A stretch of 49,774 nucleotides of DNA. It comes from JAJRXG01 sp964640065 (GTDB taxonomy: Bacteria > Bacteroidota > Bacteroidia > Chitinophagales > Saprospiraceae). Positions 10,026 to 19,201 of this stretch are shown in pieces. Both the position numbers and the translations under genes were made by a program. A model generated the notes under the pieces. It saw nothing but the letters and a program-made list of their open reading frames with translations. It ran no database searches and was not told the origin of the DNA. Location: assembly GCA_964640065.1 (NCBI GenBank), contig CAZXIE010000011.1, positions 1-49,774 on the forward strand. The letters are read 5' to 3'. How positions within the stretch are numbered: the first letter of the stretch is position 1; each line of letters begins with the position of its first letter.

Positions 10026-12446
10026 GTGCTAAAATCAGTTCAATTATATAGACTATTTGTCCTTATTGGGATCGTGTTGTCGGGATCGATGATGAGCGCT
10101 CAAAATGTTGAATTAGACATTGTTTTTGGCCAAAAATCAAAGGAAACACTCAGTCAAAAGCACGTTTTGTCAGGATTCATCACTGACTCAAAACTTGGTT
10201 CCACAGTCATAGGAGCCACTGTGACAGATAAAAAGACAAAAGTCGGAACAGTATCCAATGAGAACGGATACTTTGAGATATCACTCCAAGGAGGTGAAAA
10301 TCGAGTAGAAATCAATTATCTCGGCTATAAACAGCTCGTCATATCTCTAGAAATCTATGAAGACGCAGCTCTAGACGTCTTTCTTGAGCAAGCAGATATT
10401 CAGCTCGATCAAGTAACGATAAGTGCTCAATCCGAACAAGACAATATCACATCTACCATCTCTGGTGTAGAGAGGCTTAGCATAAGAGAACTACAGAACA
10501 AATCACAACTCTTTGGAGAGTTAGATGTCTTGAGGAGTATTCAGACCCTTTCTGGAGTTACTTCTGCTGGTGATGGTGCTTCTGGCTTCAATGTGCGAGG
10601 TGGCAATGCTGATGAAAATTTGATTTTGCAAGATGATGGCCTCATTATCAATCCCGCTCACACACTAGGATTCTTTTCTTTGTTTCATCCAGATTTGATT
10701 AGCTCAGTAGAACTGTTTAAAGGAAACCAACCTGCTTACTATGGAGGAAGGCTGTCCTCTGTTCTTCAGGTGAATCTCAGAGAAGGAGACACAGAAAAGT
10801 TCCAAGGAAGAGGTGGTATTGGTATGGCAGCATCACGACTCACTGTCGAGGGGCCTATCAAAAAAGGAAAAAGTTCCTTTATCGTTGGAGGACGTATCAG
10901 CTATCTAGATTACATCCTTAATCTTGTCAGAGACATCAATGTAAAAAGAAGTGAGACGCTCTTTTATGATCTCACTGTTAAAGCAGACTCGCGATTATCG
11001 GAAAAAACAAAAGTAGGTATGACTGCTTTTCTTTCTTCTGATCAATTTCGCTTTGGAGATGAGGTGAACTTTGATTACACCACTCAGTATGCGACTGGAT
11101 ACATTTCACACTTATTAAGTGAGAAAGTGAACATAAAGGGACTTATAAATATCGGACGATATGAAAGCTCTTTGTTTGATATTCAAGGAGAGGATCAATC
11201 AAGATTTACGACAGGTATCAATTACCTGAGAGGTTCTATTAGATCTTTCTTTGAAGCTAACGATAAGGTTACCATACAAGGAGGTTTAGAATTCAATCAT
11301 TTTGTAGTAGAACCTGGAAGTCTGACACCAGAAGGCGAAGATTCAGCTGCTGTACCTCAATCTCTTGAAGATGAAACTGGCCAAGCTATTACTCCATATC
11401 TTCAATTAGAATGGAAGCCGTCAGAGTCACTCTCTGTCATCGGAGCTTTGAGATTTACTTCCTATAATCGCTTAGGACCAGGCCAGATCGCGAGATACGC
11501 CGAAAACGAACCTCGAAGTGTTAATTCACTCTTATCCATAGATCAGATAGAAAGTGGATCACTTGCAAGTCATACTGGATTCGAACCAAGGTTATCAGTG
11601 AATTACACCCTCAATGATCAAACTTCTATAAAACTTGGCTATAACAGGGGCTTCCAATATCTCAATCAAATATCAAATACTGCCTCTGCAACTCCAGTAG
11701 ATATCTATAGACTATCAGATACTTTCGTAACACCTCAAACAGCAGATAATTATAATCTTGGTCTATTTAGAAATTTCTCTGAGAACAAATATCAGACTTC
11801 TGTGGAAGTATTCTACAGAGACCAAAACTCTATTGTAGAATATAGAGACTTACCAGACCTCTTGCTCAATGAGTTTCTTGAAAGAGAATTAGTAAGTGGT
11901 ATAGGACGAGCATATGGTATAGAAACTAACATTAAAAAGTCCAGAGGTAACTTTACTTTTAATTTAAATTATACTTACTCTCGATCAGAAAGAAGAGTTG
12001 AAGAATCTGAATTACAAACAGCCCTAAATAACGGTGATTGGTTCCCATCAAACTTTGACAAGCCTCACTCGCTCAACCTTTCTCTCACGCAAAAGGTTGG
12101 AAGAATAACTAATCTATCAGTTAACTTTTCATATAGCACAGGAAGACCTCTTACTGCACCTATCAGTAACTTCTCGGTAGATAACGTGCTAAATGTGCCC
12201 ATCTTCTCAGAACGGAATCAGTTTAGAATTCCGGACTATCATAGACTAGATGTCGCGTATACGATAGGTCCATTTGGAAAAAAGAAAGCACAGAACTCTT
12301 TGATATTATCTGTGTTTAATCTGTATAGCAGAAGAAATGCCTTTTCAGTCTTTTTTAGACAGCAGGCATTTAGGAGCGTAAGCGTATTGAGATTGGCAAC
12401 ATTAGGGTCTGTATTTCCTTCAGTTACCTATAATTTTAGATTCTAG
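10026..12446 (+). CDS. TonB-dependent receptor with carboxypeptidase-regulatory-like N-domain
   Basis: An 806-residue outer-membrane beta-barrel for energised uptake. It starts with GTG; the only early in-frame ATGs fall at the end of the signal peptide (SMMSAQ). In order: a CarboxypepD_reg-like beta-sandwich at about residues 45-120 (GFITDSK, GYFEISL), a plug domain at about 140-250 (SGFNVRGGNADENLILQDD, LFKGNQPAYYGGR), then the barrel to a C-terminal aromatic residue (VTYNFRF). The next gene, three bases downstream, is a DUF4249 lipoprotein, the usual partner of this receptor subclass in place of SusD. The substrate cannot be read from the sequence. Confidence 0.93.
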   Translation: MLKSVQLYRLFVLIGIVLSGSMMSAQNVELDIVFGQKSKETLSQKHVLSGFITDSKLGSTVIGATVTDKKTKVGTVSNENGYFEISLQGGENRVEINYLGYKQLVISLEIYEDAALDVFLEQADIQLDQVTISAQSEQDNITSTISGVERLSIRELQNKSQLFGELDVLRSIQTLSGVTSAGDGASGFNVRGGNADENLILQDDGLIINPAHTLGFFSLFHPDLISSVELFKGNQPAYYGGRLSSVLQVNLREGDTEKFQGRGGIGMAASRLTVEGPIKKGKSSFIVGGRISYLDYILNLVRDINVKRSETLFYDLTVKADSRLSEKTKVGMTAFLSSDQFRFGDEVNFDYTTQYATGYISHLLSEKVNIKGLINIGRYESSLFDIQGEDQSRFTTGINYLRGSIRSFFEANDKVTIQGGLEFNHFVVEPGSLTPEGEDSAAVPQSLEDETGQAITPYLQLEWKPSESLSVIGALRFTSYNRLGPGQIARYAENEPRSVNSLLSIDQIESGSLASHTGFEPRLSVNYTLNDQTSIKLGYNRGFQYLNQISNTASATPVDIYRLSDTFVTPQTADNYNLGLFRNFSENKYQTSVEVFYRDQNSIVEYRDLPDLLLNEFLERELVSGIGRAYGIETNIKKSRGNFTFNLNYTYSRSERRVEESELQTALNNGDWFPSNFDKPHSLNLSLTQKVGRITNLSVNFSYSTGRPLTAPISNFSVDNVLNVPIFSERNQFRIPDYHRLDVAYTIGPFGKKKAQNSLILSVFNLYSRRNAFSVFFRQQAFRSVSVLRLATLGSVFPSVTYNFRF

Positions 12447-12448
12447 TC

Positions 12449-13510
12449 ATGAAGAAAGCAAAATTATACATAGCTATCATAGTAGGCCTAGCCTTTCTTG
12501 CAAACTCCTGTATCGACGAGATTTCCTTGGATATAGATAATGATACTCGATTCATTATTGTTGATGGCTTAGTTACTGACGTAGCTGGATTGTATTCAGT
12601 TAGGGTAAATAATAGCCCCCAGATTGGTGTCGGAAATGACAATATTCTAGATCCTATCGAAGGATGTCAAGTGAATCTCCTAGACGACATGGGACGAGCT
12701 ATTAATTTTATTGAGTCTACTGAAGAAAGAGGCACCTATGAAAGAAACCTCGTTGGGTTGGATGTGGATAGAATATATCATATAGAAGTTGTTCTTCCAG
12801 ATGGTGACGTCATCGTAAGTGAGCCACAACCCCTGCCTTCCGCTTTTATACCTATTGAATCAATAGAGTGGGACGTGATTGATGTAGAATTCATCAATGA
12901 ATCTGGAAATGTTGCTACAAGACCTTTCGTAGAAATATATGCAAATTCTCCTCCTATCGAAACCGATGGGTTCGTAAGATGGAGAGTAACGGGTGAATAT
13001 GATATTGTAGAAAGGGCATTTGGTCTTCTCAATCCTAGACATTGTTATGTGAAGCAGTCTATAGATTTAAATGATATTGTAGTGGCCAATACTTCAGAGT
13101 TTGATCGAGGAGGAATCGCTAGAGAGCCAGTGATCAATCTCCCCATGGACTCTCGATTTAATATTCAATATCTCTTCAATGTTTCTCAGTTTTCTCTCAA
13201 TGAGGCAGAGTATAATTATTGGAGTCGGATAGAAGAACTTGTCAATGTTGATGGAACATTATTTGATCCACCTCCTGGAGTGCTTAAAGGAAACCTTATT
13301 AATACTACAGATCCAACCCAACAAGTACAGGGATATTTCTCCGTTGCGCGGTTATCTTTTGTTAGAAGGTTCGTGAATATTTTTGATAGAGGATTTTTTG
13401 TAGATACTGATTGTGAATCAAGGCCTAATGCCAACAATCCTGCCAAATGCTTAGACTGCACTACTCTTCCTAATAGTTCTCTTGAGGTGCCACCTTACTG
13501 GATATTCTAG
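12449..13510 (+). CDS. DUF4249 family lipoprotein
   Basis: A 353-residue exported lipoprotein with lipobox LANSC (cysteine at residue 21). It is followed by the family's typical opening: I-D-E-I-S-L-D-I, then a strand such as RFIIVDGLVTD. The rest looks beta-rich, with no catalytic motif that I recognise. It lies three bases after the TonB receptor and is certainly co-transcribed with it. DUF4249 proteins are habitual partners of TonB receptors in Bacteroidota and are presumed to be surface substrate-binding or gating subunits. The C-terminal region has several cysteines (CESR, CLDC) that could form disulphides. Confidence 0.85.
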   Translation: MKKAKLYIAIIVGLAFLANSCIDEISLDIDNDTRFIIVDGLVTDVAGLYSVRVNNSPQIGVGNDNILDPIEGCQVNLLDDMGRAINFIESTEERGTYERNLVGLDVDRIYHIEVVLPDGDVIVSEPQPLPSAFIPIESIEWDVIDVEFINESGNVATRPFVEIYANSPPIETDGFVRWRVTGEYDIVERAFGLLNPRHCYVKQSIDLNDIVVANTSEFDRGGIAREPVINLPMDSRFNIQYLFNVSQFSLNEAEYNYWSRIEELVNVDGTLFDPPPGVLKGNLINTTDPTQQVQGYFSVARLSFVRRFVNIFDRGFFVDTDCESRPNANNPAKCLDCTTLPNSSLEVPPYWIF

Positions 13511-13562
13511 ATCAGAATAAACTGATAATCGGCTAAAGTCTTTATCTTAAGATGACAAGACT

Positions 13563-14324
13563 ATGCCGATTATGAAGAATCTATTCCTACGCTCATTCCT
13601 ACTTCTCTATTTCCTCATATCAATCGATGTATCTGTAAGTGCACAGTCGACATATGCTGAAGCTGGTTACACATCATTATTCAATGGTGCAGACTTAGCT
13701 GGATGGATTCTACCTGAAGGTGATAATGGTCACTGGTCTGTTATAGATGGAGTCATAGACTATGACGCACTATCCGAAGCGGAAGGATCAAAAGATCTTT
13801 TATCAAGTAAAGATTATAAAGACTTTGAGCTCCATGTCGAATGGAGATTCAAAGGCTATGGAGATCACCTGTTTAGGGTTCCTACGATCCTACCTGATGG
13901 TACATACTTACAGGACTCTGAAGGCAATACCATATATGCACTGCGCCCTAACTCTGACTCCGGGATTCTTTTTAAGAACGTAGGTCAAGCTAACCTTTGG
14001 TGTTGGGATGTTGGCTCTGGAGAACTCTGGTCTATAAGAACCAACAAAAAACTATCATCTGACATAAGAGCAGCTGCAGTACCAACTTCTAATCAAGACA
14101 ACCCTATAGGGCATTGGAATGCTATGGATATCAAAATACAAGGCGAAAGAATTACTATCAAGAGTAATGGCATCACAATTATAGACAACGCCCTCTATCC
14201 GGGATTAGATGTTGAAGGTCCTATTGGATTTCAACATCACGGAGGACTTCATCCTGAGACAGGAAAACTAAGAGGCGCTTCTAGCCTTGTACAGTTTAGA
14301 AACATTTGGATCAAAGAGCTTTAA
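13563..14324 (+). CDS. DUF1080 (3-keto-disaccharide hydrolase-like) secreted protein
   Basis: A 253-residue secreted protein. The signal peptide ends at SVSAQ. The fold is a concanavalin-like beta-sandwich with the DUF1080 hallmarks: FNGADLAGWILPEG near the N-terminus, WSVIDGVIDYD, DFELHVEWRF, NSDSGILFKN and GPIGFQHHGG near the C-terminus. Members of this family hydrolyse or eliminate 3-keto-glycosides. The following Gfo/Idh/MocA oxidoreductase starts 13 bases downstream and could make or use such keto sugars. ATG 13563 is used; ATG 13572 is an equally plausible start. Confidence 0.87.
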   Translation: MPIMKNLFLRSFLLLYFLISIDVSVSAQSTYAEAGYTSLFNGADLAGWILPEGDNGHWSVIDGVIDYDALSEAEGSKDLLSSKDYKDFELHVEWRFKGYGDHLFRVPTILPDGTYLQDSEGNTIYALRPNSDSGILFKNVGQANLWCWDVGSGELWSIRTNKKLSSDIRAAAVPTSNQDNPIGHWNAMDIKIQGERITIKSNGITIIDNALYPGLDVEGPIGFQHHGGLHPETGKLRGASSLVQFRNIWIKEL

Positions 14325-14337
14325 AACTACAATCAAC

Positions 14338-15855
14338 ATGAGCAAAAAGAAAAAGATAAATAGAAGAAAGTTCGTAGGCAACCTGAGCACGTCGGCCGCA
14401 GCATTTACTATAGTGCCTCGACATGTCCTTGGCAAAGGTTTTATAGCTCCTTCTGATAAGATCACAGTGGCTAACATAGGTTGTGGAACTCAAGGTATCT
14501 ATGAAATGCCAGATCTGCTCCAAAATGAAAACATCCAAGTCACTGCCGTCTGCGATGTAAACAAGTACACCACTGATTATAAAGATTGGTCTAACCTTAG
14601 GGTAAAGAATACAATTAGAAAGACTATAGGTGATAAGACCTGGGGGCAGTTCATAAAAGGCATACCTGCTGGACGTGACATAGGTCAAGACTTCGTAGAC
14701 AAGTATTACTCCTCTACATCTACTTCTGTACAGGATTATAAAGCATGTCGCGCATATGAAGACTATCGTGAGCTTTTAGAAAAAGAAACTGATGTCGATG
14801 TTATTAAAATAATGACACCTGATCATAGTCATGGTTGCATCGCACTTGCCTCCATGAAAAAAGGAAAGCACATCATCACCCATAAGCCCATCTCCAATAG
14901 ACTGCGAGAAGGTATGATGGTGATCGATGGTGCGAAGAAGTATAATGTAAAAACTCACCTGTTAGCTTGGGAAGACAAACCTGAATATAGACTGATCAAG
15001 CAGTGGATAGCCGATGGTGTCATAGGTAAGCTCAAAGAAATACACAATTGGAGTTTTCGCCCTGTATGGCCACAGTACTTTGGCACTTTCGAAGAAGAGA
15101 TGAAGATACCGGATGGTTTCAACTGGCAACTTTGGCTAGGGCCTGAAAAAGACAGACCATACCACCTTAATTATACACATAACGTCTTTCGAGGTTGGTA
15201 TGACTTCGGTGGTGGCAGCATCGCAGATATGGGACATTATAGTTTGTTTCCCCTGTTCCGCGAGCTAGACATAGATATAGCTCCGACCTCGGTTAGATCT
15301 TACGGTTCTGTCTATCGCACTGCCGTAAATGGTGTCTGTAGAGCAATCAATAATGACGCTGCCTTTCCGTATTCGAGTATGATCAAATTTCAGTTTCCTG
15401 AGCAAAAGACGCTGCCAGCCTTTAGCTTCCACTGGTATGATGGTGGCATGAAGCCATTCGCTCCTGAGGAATTAGAAAGAGAGGGTAAGGACATAGCTCC
15501 AGAAGGTATGATGTTCGTCGGAAGCGAGGGTAAGATCCTTGCTGGATTTCAAGGTGAAAATCCTAAGATACTTGGCGAAAGAGCCAACACCTATACTGGA
15601 CCACAAAGCACAGAAGTGCCAAAGCCAGAAAGGAGATCTGACACTTGGATAAGAGCTATTAAATCAGATGAAGAGTCTCCAGGAAGTTTTATATACGCAA
15701 AGACCATCACAGAGCTAGTCAATCTTGGCGCCGCCGCACTCAGAGCTAACCGCCGTATCAATTATGACAGTGATAGTCATACATTAGTAGATGATAAGTC
15801 CGCTGATAAATTTCTTGCTAGAGATTATCGTGAAGGCTGGCAGATGACACTTTAA
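14338..15855 (+). CDS. Gfo/Idh/MocA family oxidoreductase with Tat signal
   Basis: A 505-residue NAD(P)-dependent sugar or cyclitol dehydrogenase homologue, probably exported folded through Tat (INRRKFVGN at residues 8-16). I chose ATG 14338 because the Tat motif follows at once; the frame also opens upstream inside the DUF1080 gene. The Rossmann loop is IGCGTQG near residues 48-54. The usual catalytic Glu-Lys-Pro is His-Lys-Pro here (residues 182-184), with the lysine kept. A GG-rich loop with DMGHYS (about bases 15211-15244) supplies the conserved histidine. The neighbouring DUF1080 gene suggests keto-sugar chemistry. The substrate is unknown. Confidence 0.88.
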   Translation: MSKKKKINRRKFVGNLSTSAAAFTIVPRHVLGKGFIAPSDKITVANIGCGTQGIYEMPDLLQNENIQVTAVCDVNKYTTDYKDWSNLRVKNTIRKTIGDKTWGQFIKGIPAGRDIGQDFVDKYYSSTSTSVQDYKACRAYEDYRELLEKETDVDVIKIMTPDHSHGCIALASMKKGKHIITHKPISNRLREGMMVIDGAKKYNVKTHLLAWEDKPEYRLIKQWIADGVIGKLKEIHNWSFRPVWPQYFGTFEEEMKIPDGFNWQLWLGPEKDRPYHLNYTHNVFRGWYDFGGGSIADMGHYSLFPLFRELDIDIAPTSVRSYGSVYRTAVNGVCRAINNDAAFPYSSMIKFQFPEQKTLPAFSFHWYDGGMKPFAPEELEREGKDIAPEGMMFVGSEGKILAGFQGENPKILGERANTYTGPQSTEVPKPERRSDTWIRAIKSDEESPGSFIYAKTITELVNLGAAALRANRRINYDSDSHTLVDDKSADKFLARDYREGWQMTL

Positions 15856-15865
15856 AAAGTCAACT

Positions 15866-16228
15866 ATGGATATCGTAATTAAAGTGTTGATAGGCTTCAT
15901 GGCCTTTCTTCATCTCTACTTCATGTGGTTCGAAATGTTCGCTTGGGAAAGTCGCGGCAGGAGACTATTTAAGGCACCAACTAAGTCCTTTTTTAAAGAC
16001 ACGAAATCAATGGCGGCTAATCAGGGCTTATACAATGGTTTTTTGGCTGCAGGTCTTATCTGGTCTTTAGTCATCGCTGATCCATCATGGAGTCAGCATA
16101 TAGCTATATTTTTTACGGCCTGTGTCGCAGTGGCTGGCATCTATGGTGCTATCTCTGTGAACAAGCTCATACTTTATGTGCAAGGTATCCCCGCCCTAGT
16201 GACTCTTGTTCTACTGATTTTCAACTAA
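15866..16228 (+). CDS. DUF1304 family integral membrane protein
   Basis: A 120-residue membrane protein with four predicted helices. It carries the DUF1304 signature HLYFMWFEMFAW in helix 1 and a conserved NQGLYNGFLAAGL in helix 2, and has the family's usual length. It starts ten bases after the oxidoreductase, so it is probably the last gene of that operon. Its stop overlaps the convergent EamA gene by four bases. The biochemical role of the family is not established. Confidence 0.85.
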   Translation: MDIVIKVLIGFMAFLHLYFMWFEMFAWESRGRRLFKAPTKSFFKDTKSMAANQGLYNGFLAAGLIWSLVIADPSWSQHIAIFFTACVAVAGIYGAISVNKLILYVQGIPALVTLVLLIFN

Positions 16229-17148
16229 GTAGTTGTAGGCTTATCCTTATTCTTTTGAAGGATGATGAAGACTACTGAGGTAAATACGACCAGACTTCCT
16301 ACACCTTGCATCAGAGAAAGACGCTCTCCTAAGATGATGATGGCAAAAATGATGGTGGATACGGGACCGACAAAACCCAAGATGCTACTATGGTTGGCTC
16401 CTACTATTCTGATTCCCTCTACGATTAGATATGAAGGGATCACAGTACAAAATACGCTGATAGACAAAGCGTACCAATAAACAGGTGCCTCAAACTCGAA
16501 TAGGTTGAATCCATGATAAATAGAATTATGGATGATGATAGCTACTCCTGCTATCGTCATCGTTATCGAATTATAAAGTACTGACCCTAATTTCTTAGAT
16601 AGCTCTCCAGTCCCTACGAGATATAAGCTGTAGGTGATCGTACTTATGAGGACTAATAAGGAACCTGTTAATACAGCTTCGCTCGCATGTTGTCTAGCGT
16701 TACCTTGAAAGACCAGGTAAATTCCCAAGTACCCAATACAAATAGCGATAACCTGAGATTTCTTAATTGGAATCTTGTAGAATAGAAATGAAAAAATAAG
16801 TACCGCCGTCGGATACAAAAACAAGATCATCCGCTCTAGGCTCGCATCTATAAGTTCGAGTCCTTTCAGATCAAAAAAGCTGGCTATGTAATAGCCAAGA
16901 AGGCCTAAGGCAACCAATCTCCACTTATAGTTCTTTACAATTCTAATCTTGTTATCCGAAGATCTGAGATGCCAAAATCCTATAACGAGAAAAAATGGGA
17001 GTGCAAAAAGCATCCTCATCATCAATAAAGACAGTGCATCTACATCATGTCGATATGCGAGCTTAACAAGTATAGCTTTAGCAGAAAACATGACAGCTCC
17101 GATAAGGGCATAAAAGCTACCTAAGAAGTATGTGCCCTTAAGCTTCAG
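16225..17148 (-). CDS. EamA/DMT family transporter
   Basis: A ten-helix drug/metabolite transporter of the inner membrane, with two EamA repeats; the second begins around VLTGSLLVLIS. The first ATG is at 17091, but reading back from it the frame encodes the start of helix 1 (YFLGSFYALIGAV), which the family requires. No ATG, GTG or TTG precedes the frame's stop at 17158-17160. The likeliest initiator is CTG at 17148-17146, which overlaps the preceding gene by 11 bases. It is last in the minus-strand run after bactofilin, AtpZ and a small membrane protein. The family is clear; the exact start is inferred. Confidence 0.82.
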   Translation of the reverse strand: MKLKGTYFLGSFYALIGAVMFSAKAILVKLAYRHDVDALSLLMMRMLFALPFFLVIGFWHLRSSDNKIRIVKNYKWRLVALGLLGYYIASFFDLKGLELIDASLERMILFLYPTAVLIFSFLFYKIPIKKSQVIAICIGYLGIYLVFQGNARQHASEAVLTGSLLVLISTITYSLYLVGTGELSKKLGSVLYNSITMTIAGVAIIIHNSIYHGFNLFEFEAPVYWYALSISVFCTVIPSYLIVEGIRIVGANHSSILGFVGPVSTIIFAIIILGERLSLMQGVGSLVVFTSVVFIILQKNKDKPTTT

Positions 17149-17524
17149 TTGTCTTCGCTAATTTGGTCAAAAAGTAAACCTCGTAGACAGTATAGATAAT
17201 ATATACAATGATAAAGTGAAGAGCAAATCGACCATTCGTCGGTTGGGCCAACTCTCTATAAGTAGCTAAAAAACCAATAGCTATGACAAGCTTGATAATG
17301 AATGATCCGGATACGACACCAAAGAAAGTATAGTTCTGACTTCGACTCGCAATCAATCGAGCAAACCAGAATATACCAACGCAGAACACCGAGAATATCA
17401 CTGTTGACATCACATAGATCTCCCTGATAGCGATCTGTTTGTAGATAGATGCAAAAACAAAAGAGATGGCAAGCAGCGAAATACTTATGATGCCTAGCTT
17501 AGTGAGGAATGATGCCCATGTCAT
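17138..17524 (-). CDS. Small membrane protein of the AtpZ neighbourhood
   Basis: A 128-residue protein with four hydrophobic helices and no motif I recognise. Its start overlaps the stop of the AtpZ gene by four bases (ATGA), so the two are coupled. In Bacteroidota a small four-helix protein of this sort commonly sits between AtpZ and atpB, which suggests a link to F-type ATP synthase assembly. Here an EamA transporter follows instead of atpB. The function is unproven. Confidence 0.72.
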   Translation of the reverse strand: MTWASFLTKLGIISISLLAISFVFASIYKQIAIREIYVMSTVIFSVFCVGIFWFARLIASRSQNYTFFGVVSGSFIIKLVIAIGFLATYRELAQPTNGRFALHFIIVYIIYTVYEVYFLTKLAKTTEA

Positions 17525-17739
17525 AATCGACCTTTCGTAACGTCGACGTACAACTTAAACAAAAAACCAATGAGAAATAAAAAACAGAGCGAAATACCTA
17601 GATAAGGTTTCTCAAAACCAAAATGGCTATCCGCCAAAGACCCGAACCACCACCCTAGCAATAGGATGGCGAACATCTGAAATGCTAGTCCGCTATATTT
17701 GAGATAAGCACCACCTGATCCTTTGGTGGGTTCTGACAA
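17521..17739 (-). CDS. AtpZ/AtpI family protein
   Basis: A 72-residue, two-helix membrane protein. The pattern AYLKYSGLAFQMFAILLLG, then GSLAD, and a helix opening EKPYLG match the AtpZ/AtpI family. These proteins help assemble the c-ring or carry divalent cations at the F1Fo ATP synthase. The initiation codon is TTG; no ATG is available in frame before the conserved part. It lies four bases after bactofilin and overlaps the next small membrane protein by four. Confidence 0.82.
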   Translation of the reverse strand: MSEPTKGSGGAYLKYSGLAFQMFAILLLGWWFGSLADSHFGFEKPYLGISLCFLFLIGFLFKLYVDVTKGRL

Positions 17740-17743
17740 TGTG

Positions 17744-18163
17744 TTATGCTGTTTTGACTTGAGGCATAGCTTTCTTAGGAGCTATGGTTTGGCCGCCCAT
17801 CTCACACTTGACATTGAATATTGCTCCTGAAGCAACTGTCAGTTTGTTAGTAGAAATCTCACCAGTGATCCTTGCAGTCTCTTTAACATGTAGATGATCT
17901 TTCACTTTGATAGTGCCATCTATCTTGCCTTCTACTACGGCGTTTTCACAAGTGATATCTCCTTTGATACTTCCTTGAGGCCCTAATATGAGCTTTCCGT
18001 TACAGATCAAATTTCCTATGAGAGTGCCGTCTAACCTGATGTCTGACTGTGTAGTTAGGTCTCCCTCTATTTTAGTGGATTGTCCTAGACTATTGATACC
18101 CGCAGTGGAGGTTTCTCTAGTGTTCGTATTCATTTCGGTGTGGTCCTTTTTGCTATTAAACAT
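17744..18163 (-). CDS. Bactofilin (polymer-forming cytoskeletal protein)
   Basis: A 139-residue bactofilin that polymerises without nucleotide into filaments at the inner membrane. After a polar, disordered N-terminus the core is a right-handed beta-helix of short repeats: TKIEGDLTTQSDIRLDGTLI, GSIKGDITCENAVVEGKIDG and KETARITGEI. It ends in a lysine-containing tail. ATG 18163 was chosen. ATG 18187 would add eight residues, and ATG 18133 would also leave the core intact. It is first in the minus-strand run leading to AtpZ, an arrangement common in Bacteroidota. Confidence 0.9.
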   Translation of the reverse strand: MFNSKKDHTEMNTNTRETSTAGINSLGQSTKIEGDLTTQSDIRLDGTLIGNLICNGKLILGPQGSIKGDITCENAVVEGKIDGTIKVKDHLHVKETARITGEISTNKLTVASGAIFNVKCEMGGQTIAPKKAMPQVKTA

Positions 18164-18270
18164 GGTTACATCATTAGGTTGGATCAATAGGGGTAAGATA
18201 TAAAATTATGGCAAGCACTTTATAGAGGATTCCCCACTTTCACACATCACAAAATATGTGTATATGATAA

Positions 18271-19155
18271 CTAGAGGTGTCTCTCTGCGTGATATGAAGA
18301 TCTCACTAGAGGGCCACTTTCTACAAAATCAAATCCTCTCTTTTGGCCTTCCTCTCGATAGAAAGCAAAGGAGTCAGGGTGAACAAAACTGGCTACATCT
18401 AGATGCATTTTTGTCGGTTGCAAGTACTGGCCGATAGTGACTACATCACAATCATGTTCTCTAAGGTCATCGAGTATATGAAGCACTTCATCTTTGGTTT
18501 CTCCGAGACCTACCATAAAGCCAGATTTCGTGCGTTTACCAAGAGCTTTGGTTCGTTTGATTTGCTCTAAACTTCGATCGTACTTCGCTTGAGGACGTAC
18601 TAATCTGTATAATCTTGAAACAGTCTCCATATTATGGGAAACTACCTCTTGGCCACCTTCTACCATTCGCTCTAGTGCTTCCCAATTTCCTTTCGTATCT
18701 GGTATCAAAGTTTCGATAGTGGTCGATGGAGAGAGCTCCTTTGTGAGTTTGACAGTCTGGTACCAGATCTCGGCACCTCGGTCTTTCAGTTCATCTCTAT
18801 TTACGGAAGTGATGACGGCATGTTTTACTTCCATCAGCATGATTGCTTCGGCTACTCTGCGTGGTTCGTCTTCGTCATACTCTGGTGGACGTCCTGTCTT
18901 GACTGCACAAAATGAGCAAGAGCGAGTACAGACGTTGCCTAGGATCATGAATGTCGCAGTGCCTGCACCCCAGCATTCGCCCATGTTAGGACAGTTACCA
19001 CTTTGACAGATCGTGTGGAGCTTATACTGATCGACGAGTCTCCTTACGCGCTTGTAGTCTTCGCCTATCGGAAGTTTCACGCGCAACCAGTCTGGCTTAC
19101 GCTCACGCTTAGGCTTCTTCTCTTCTATAGAATTAACTACGGGTAATTCAATCAT
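18271..19155 (-). CDS. lipA: Lipoyl synthase LipA
   Basis: A radical-SAM enzyme that inserts two sulphurs into protein-bound octanoyl groups to make lipoyl cofactors in the cytoplasm. Both cluster motifs are present: the auxiliary set C50-x4-C55-x5-C61 (CQSGNCPNMGEC) and the radical-SAM set C76-x3-C80-x2-C83 (CTRSCSFC). The C-terminal RSSYHAE supplies the serine that ligates the auxiliary cluster. The length of 294 residues is normal. It follows the outer-envelope gene at 20017 by 46 bases on the same strand. I am confident of the identity. Confidence 0.97.
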   Translation of the reverse strand: MIELPVVNSIEEKKPKRERKPDWLRVKLPIGEDYKRVRRLVDQYKLHTICQSGNCPNMGECWGAGTATFMILGNVCTRSCSFCAVKTGRPPEYDEDEPRRVAEAIMLMEVKHAVITSVNRDELKDRGAEIWYQTVKLTKELSPSTTIETLIPDTKGNWEALERMVEGGQEVVSHNMETVSRLYRLVRPQAKYDRSLEQIKRTKALGKRTKSGFMVGLGETKDEVLHILDDLREHDCDVVTIGQYLQPTKMHLDVASFVHPDSFAFYREEGQKRGFDFVESGPLVRSSYHAERHL

Positions 19156-19201
19156 ATCTGATTACAAAACTGCAAAAACTATGAGACAGTTCACACTTGG
19201 A

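Noticed and set aside
14287..14337. Upstream TTG start for the first Gfo/Idh/MocA gene
   Set aside because: It would place 17 unconserved residues ahead of the Tat signal and overlap the DUF1080 gene.
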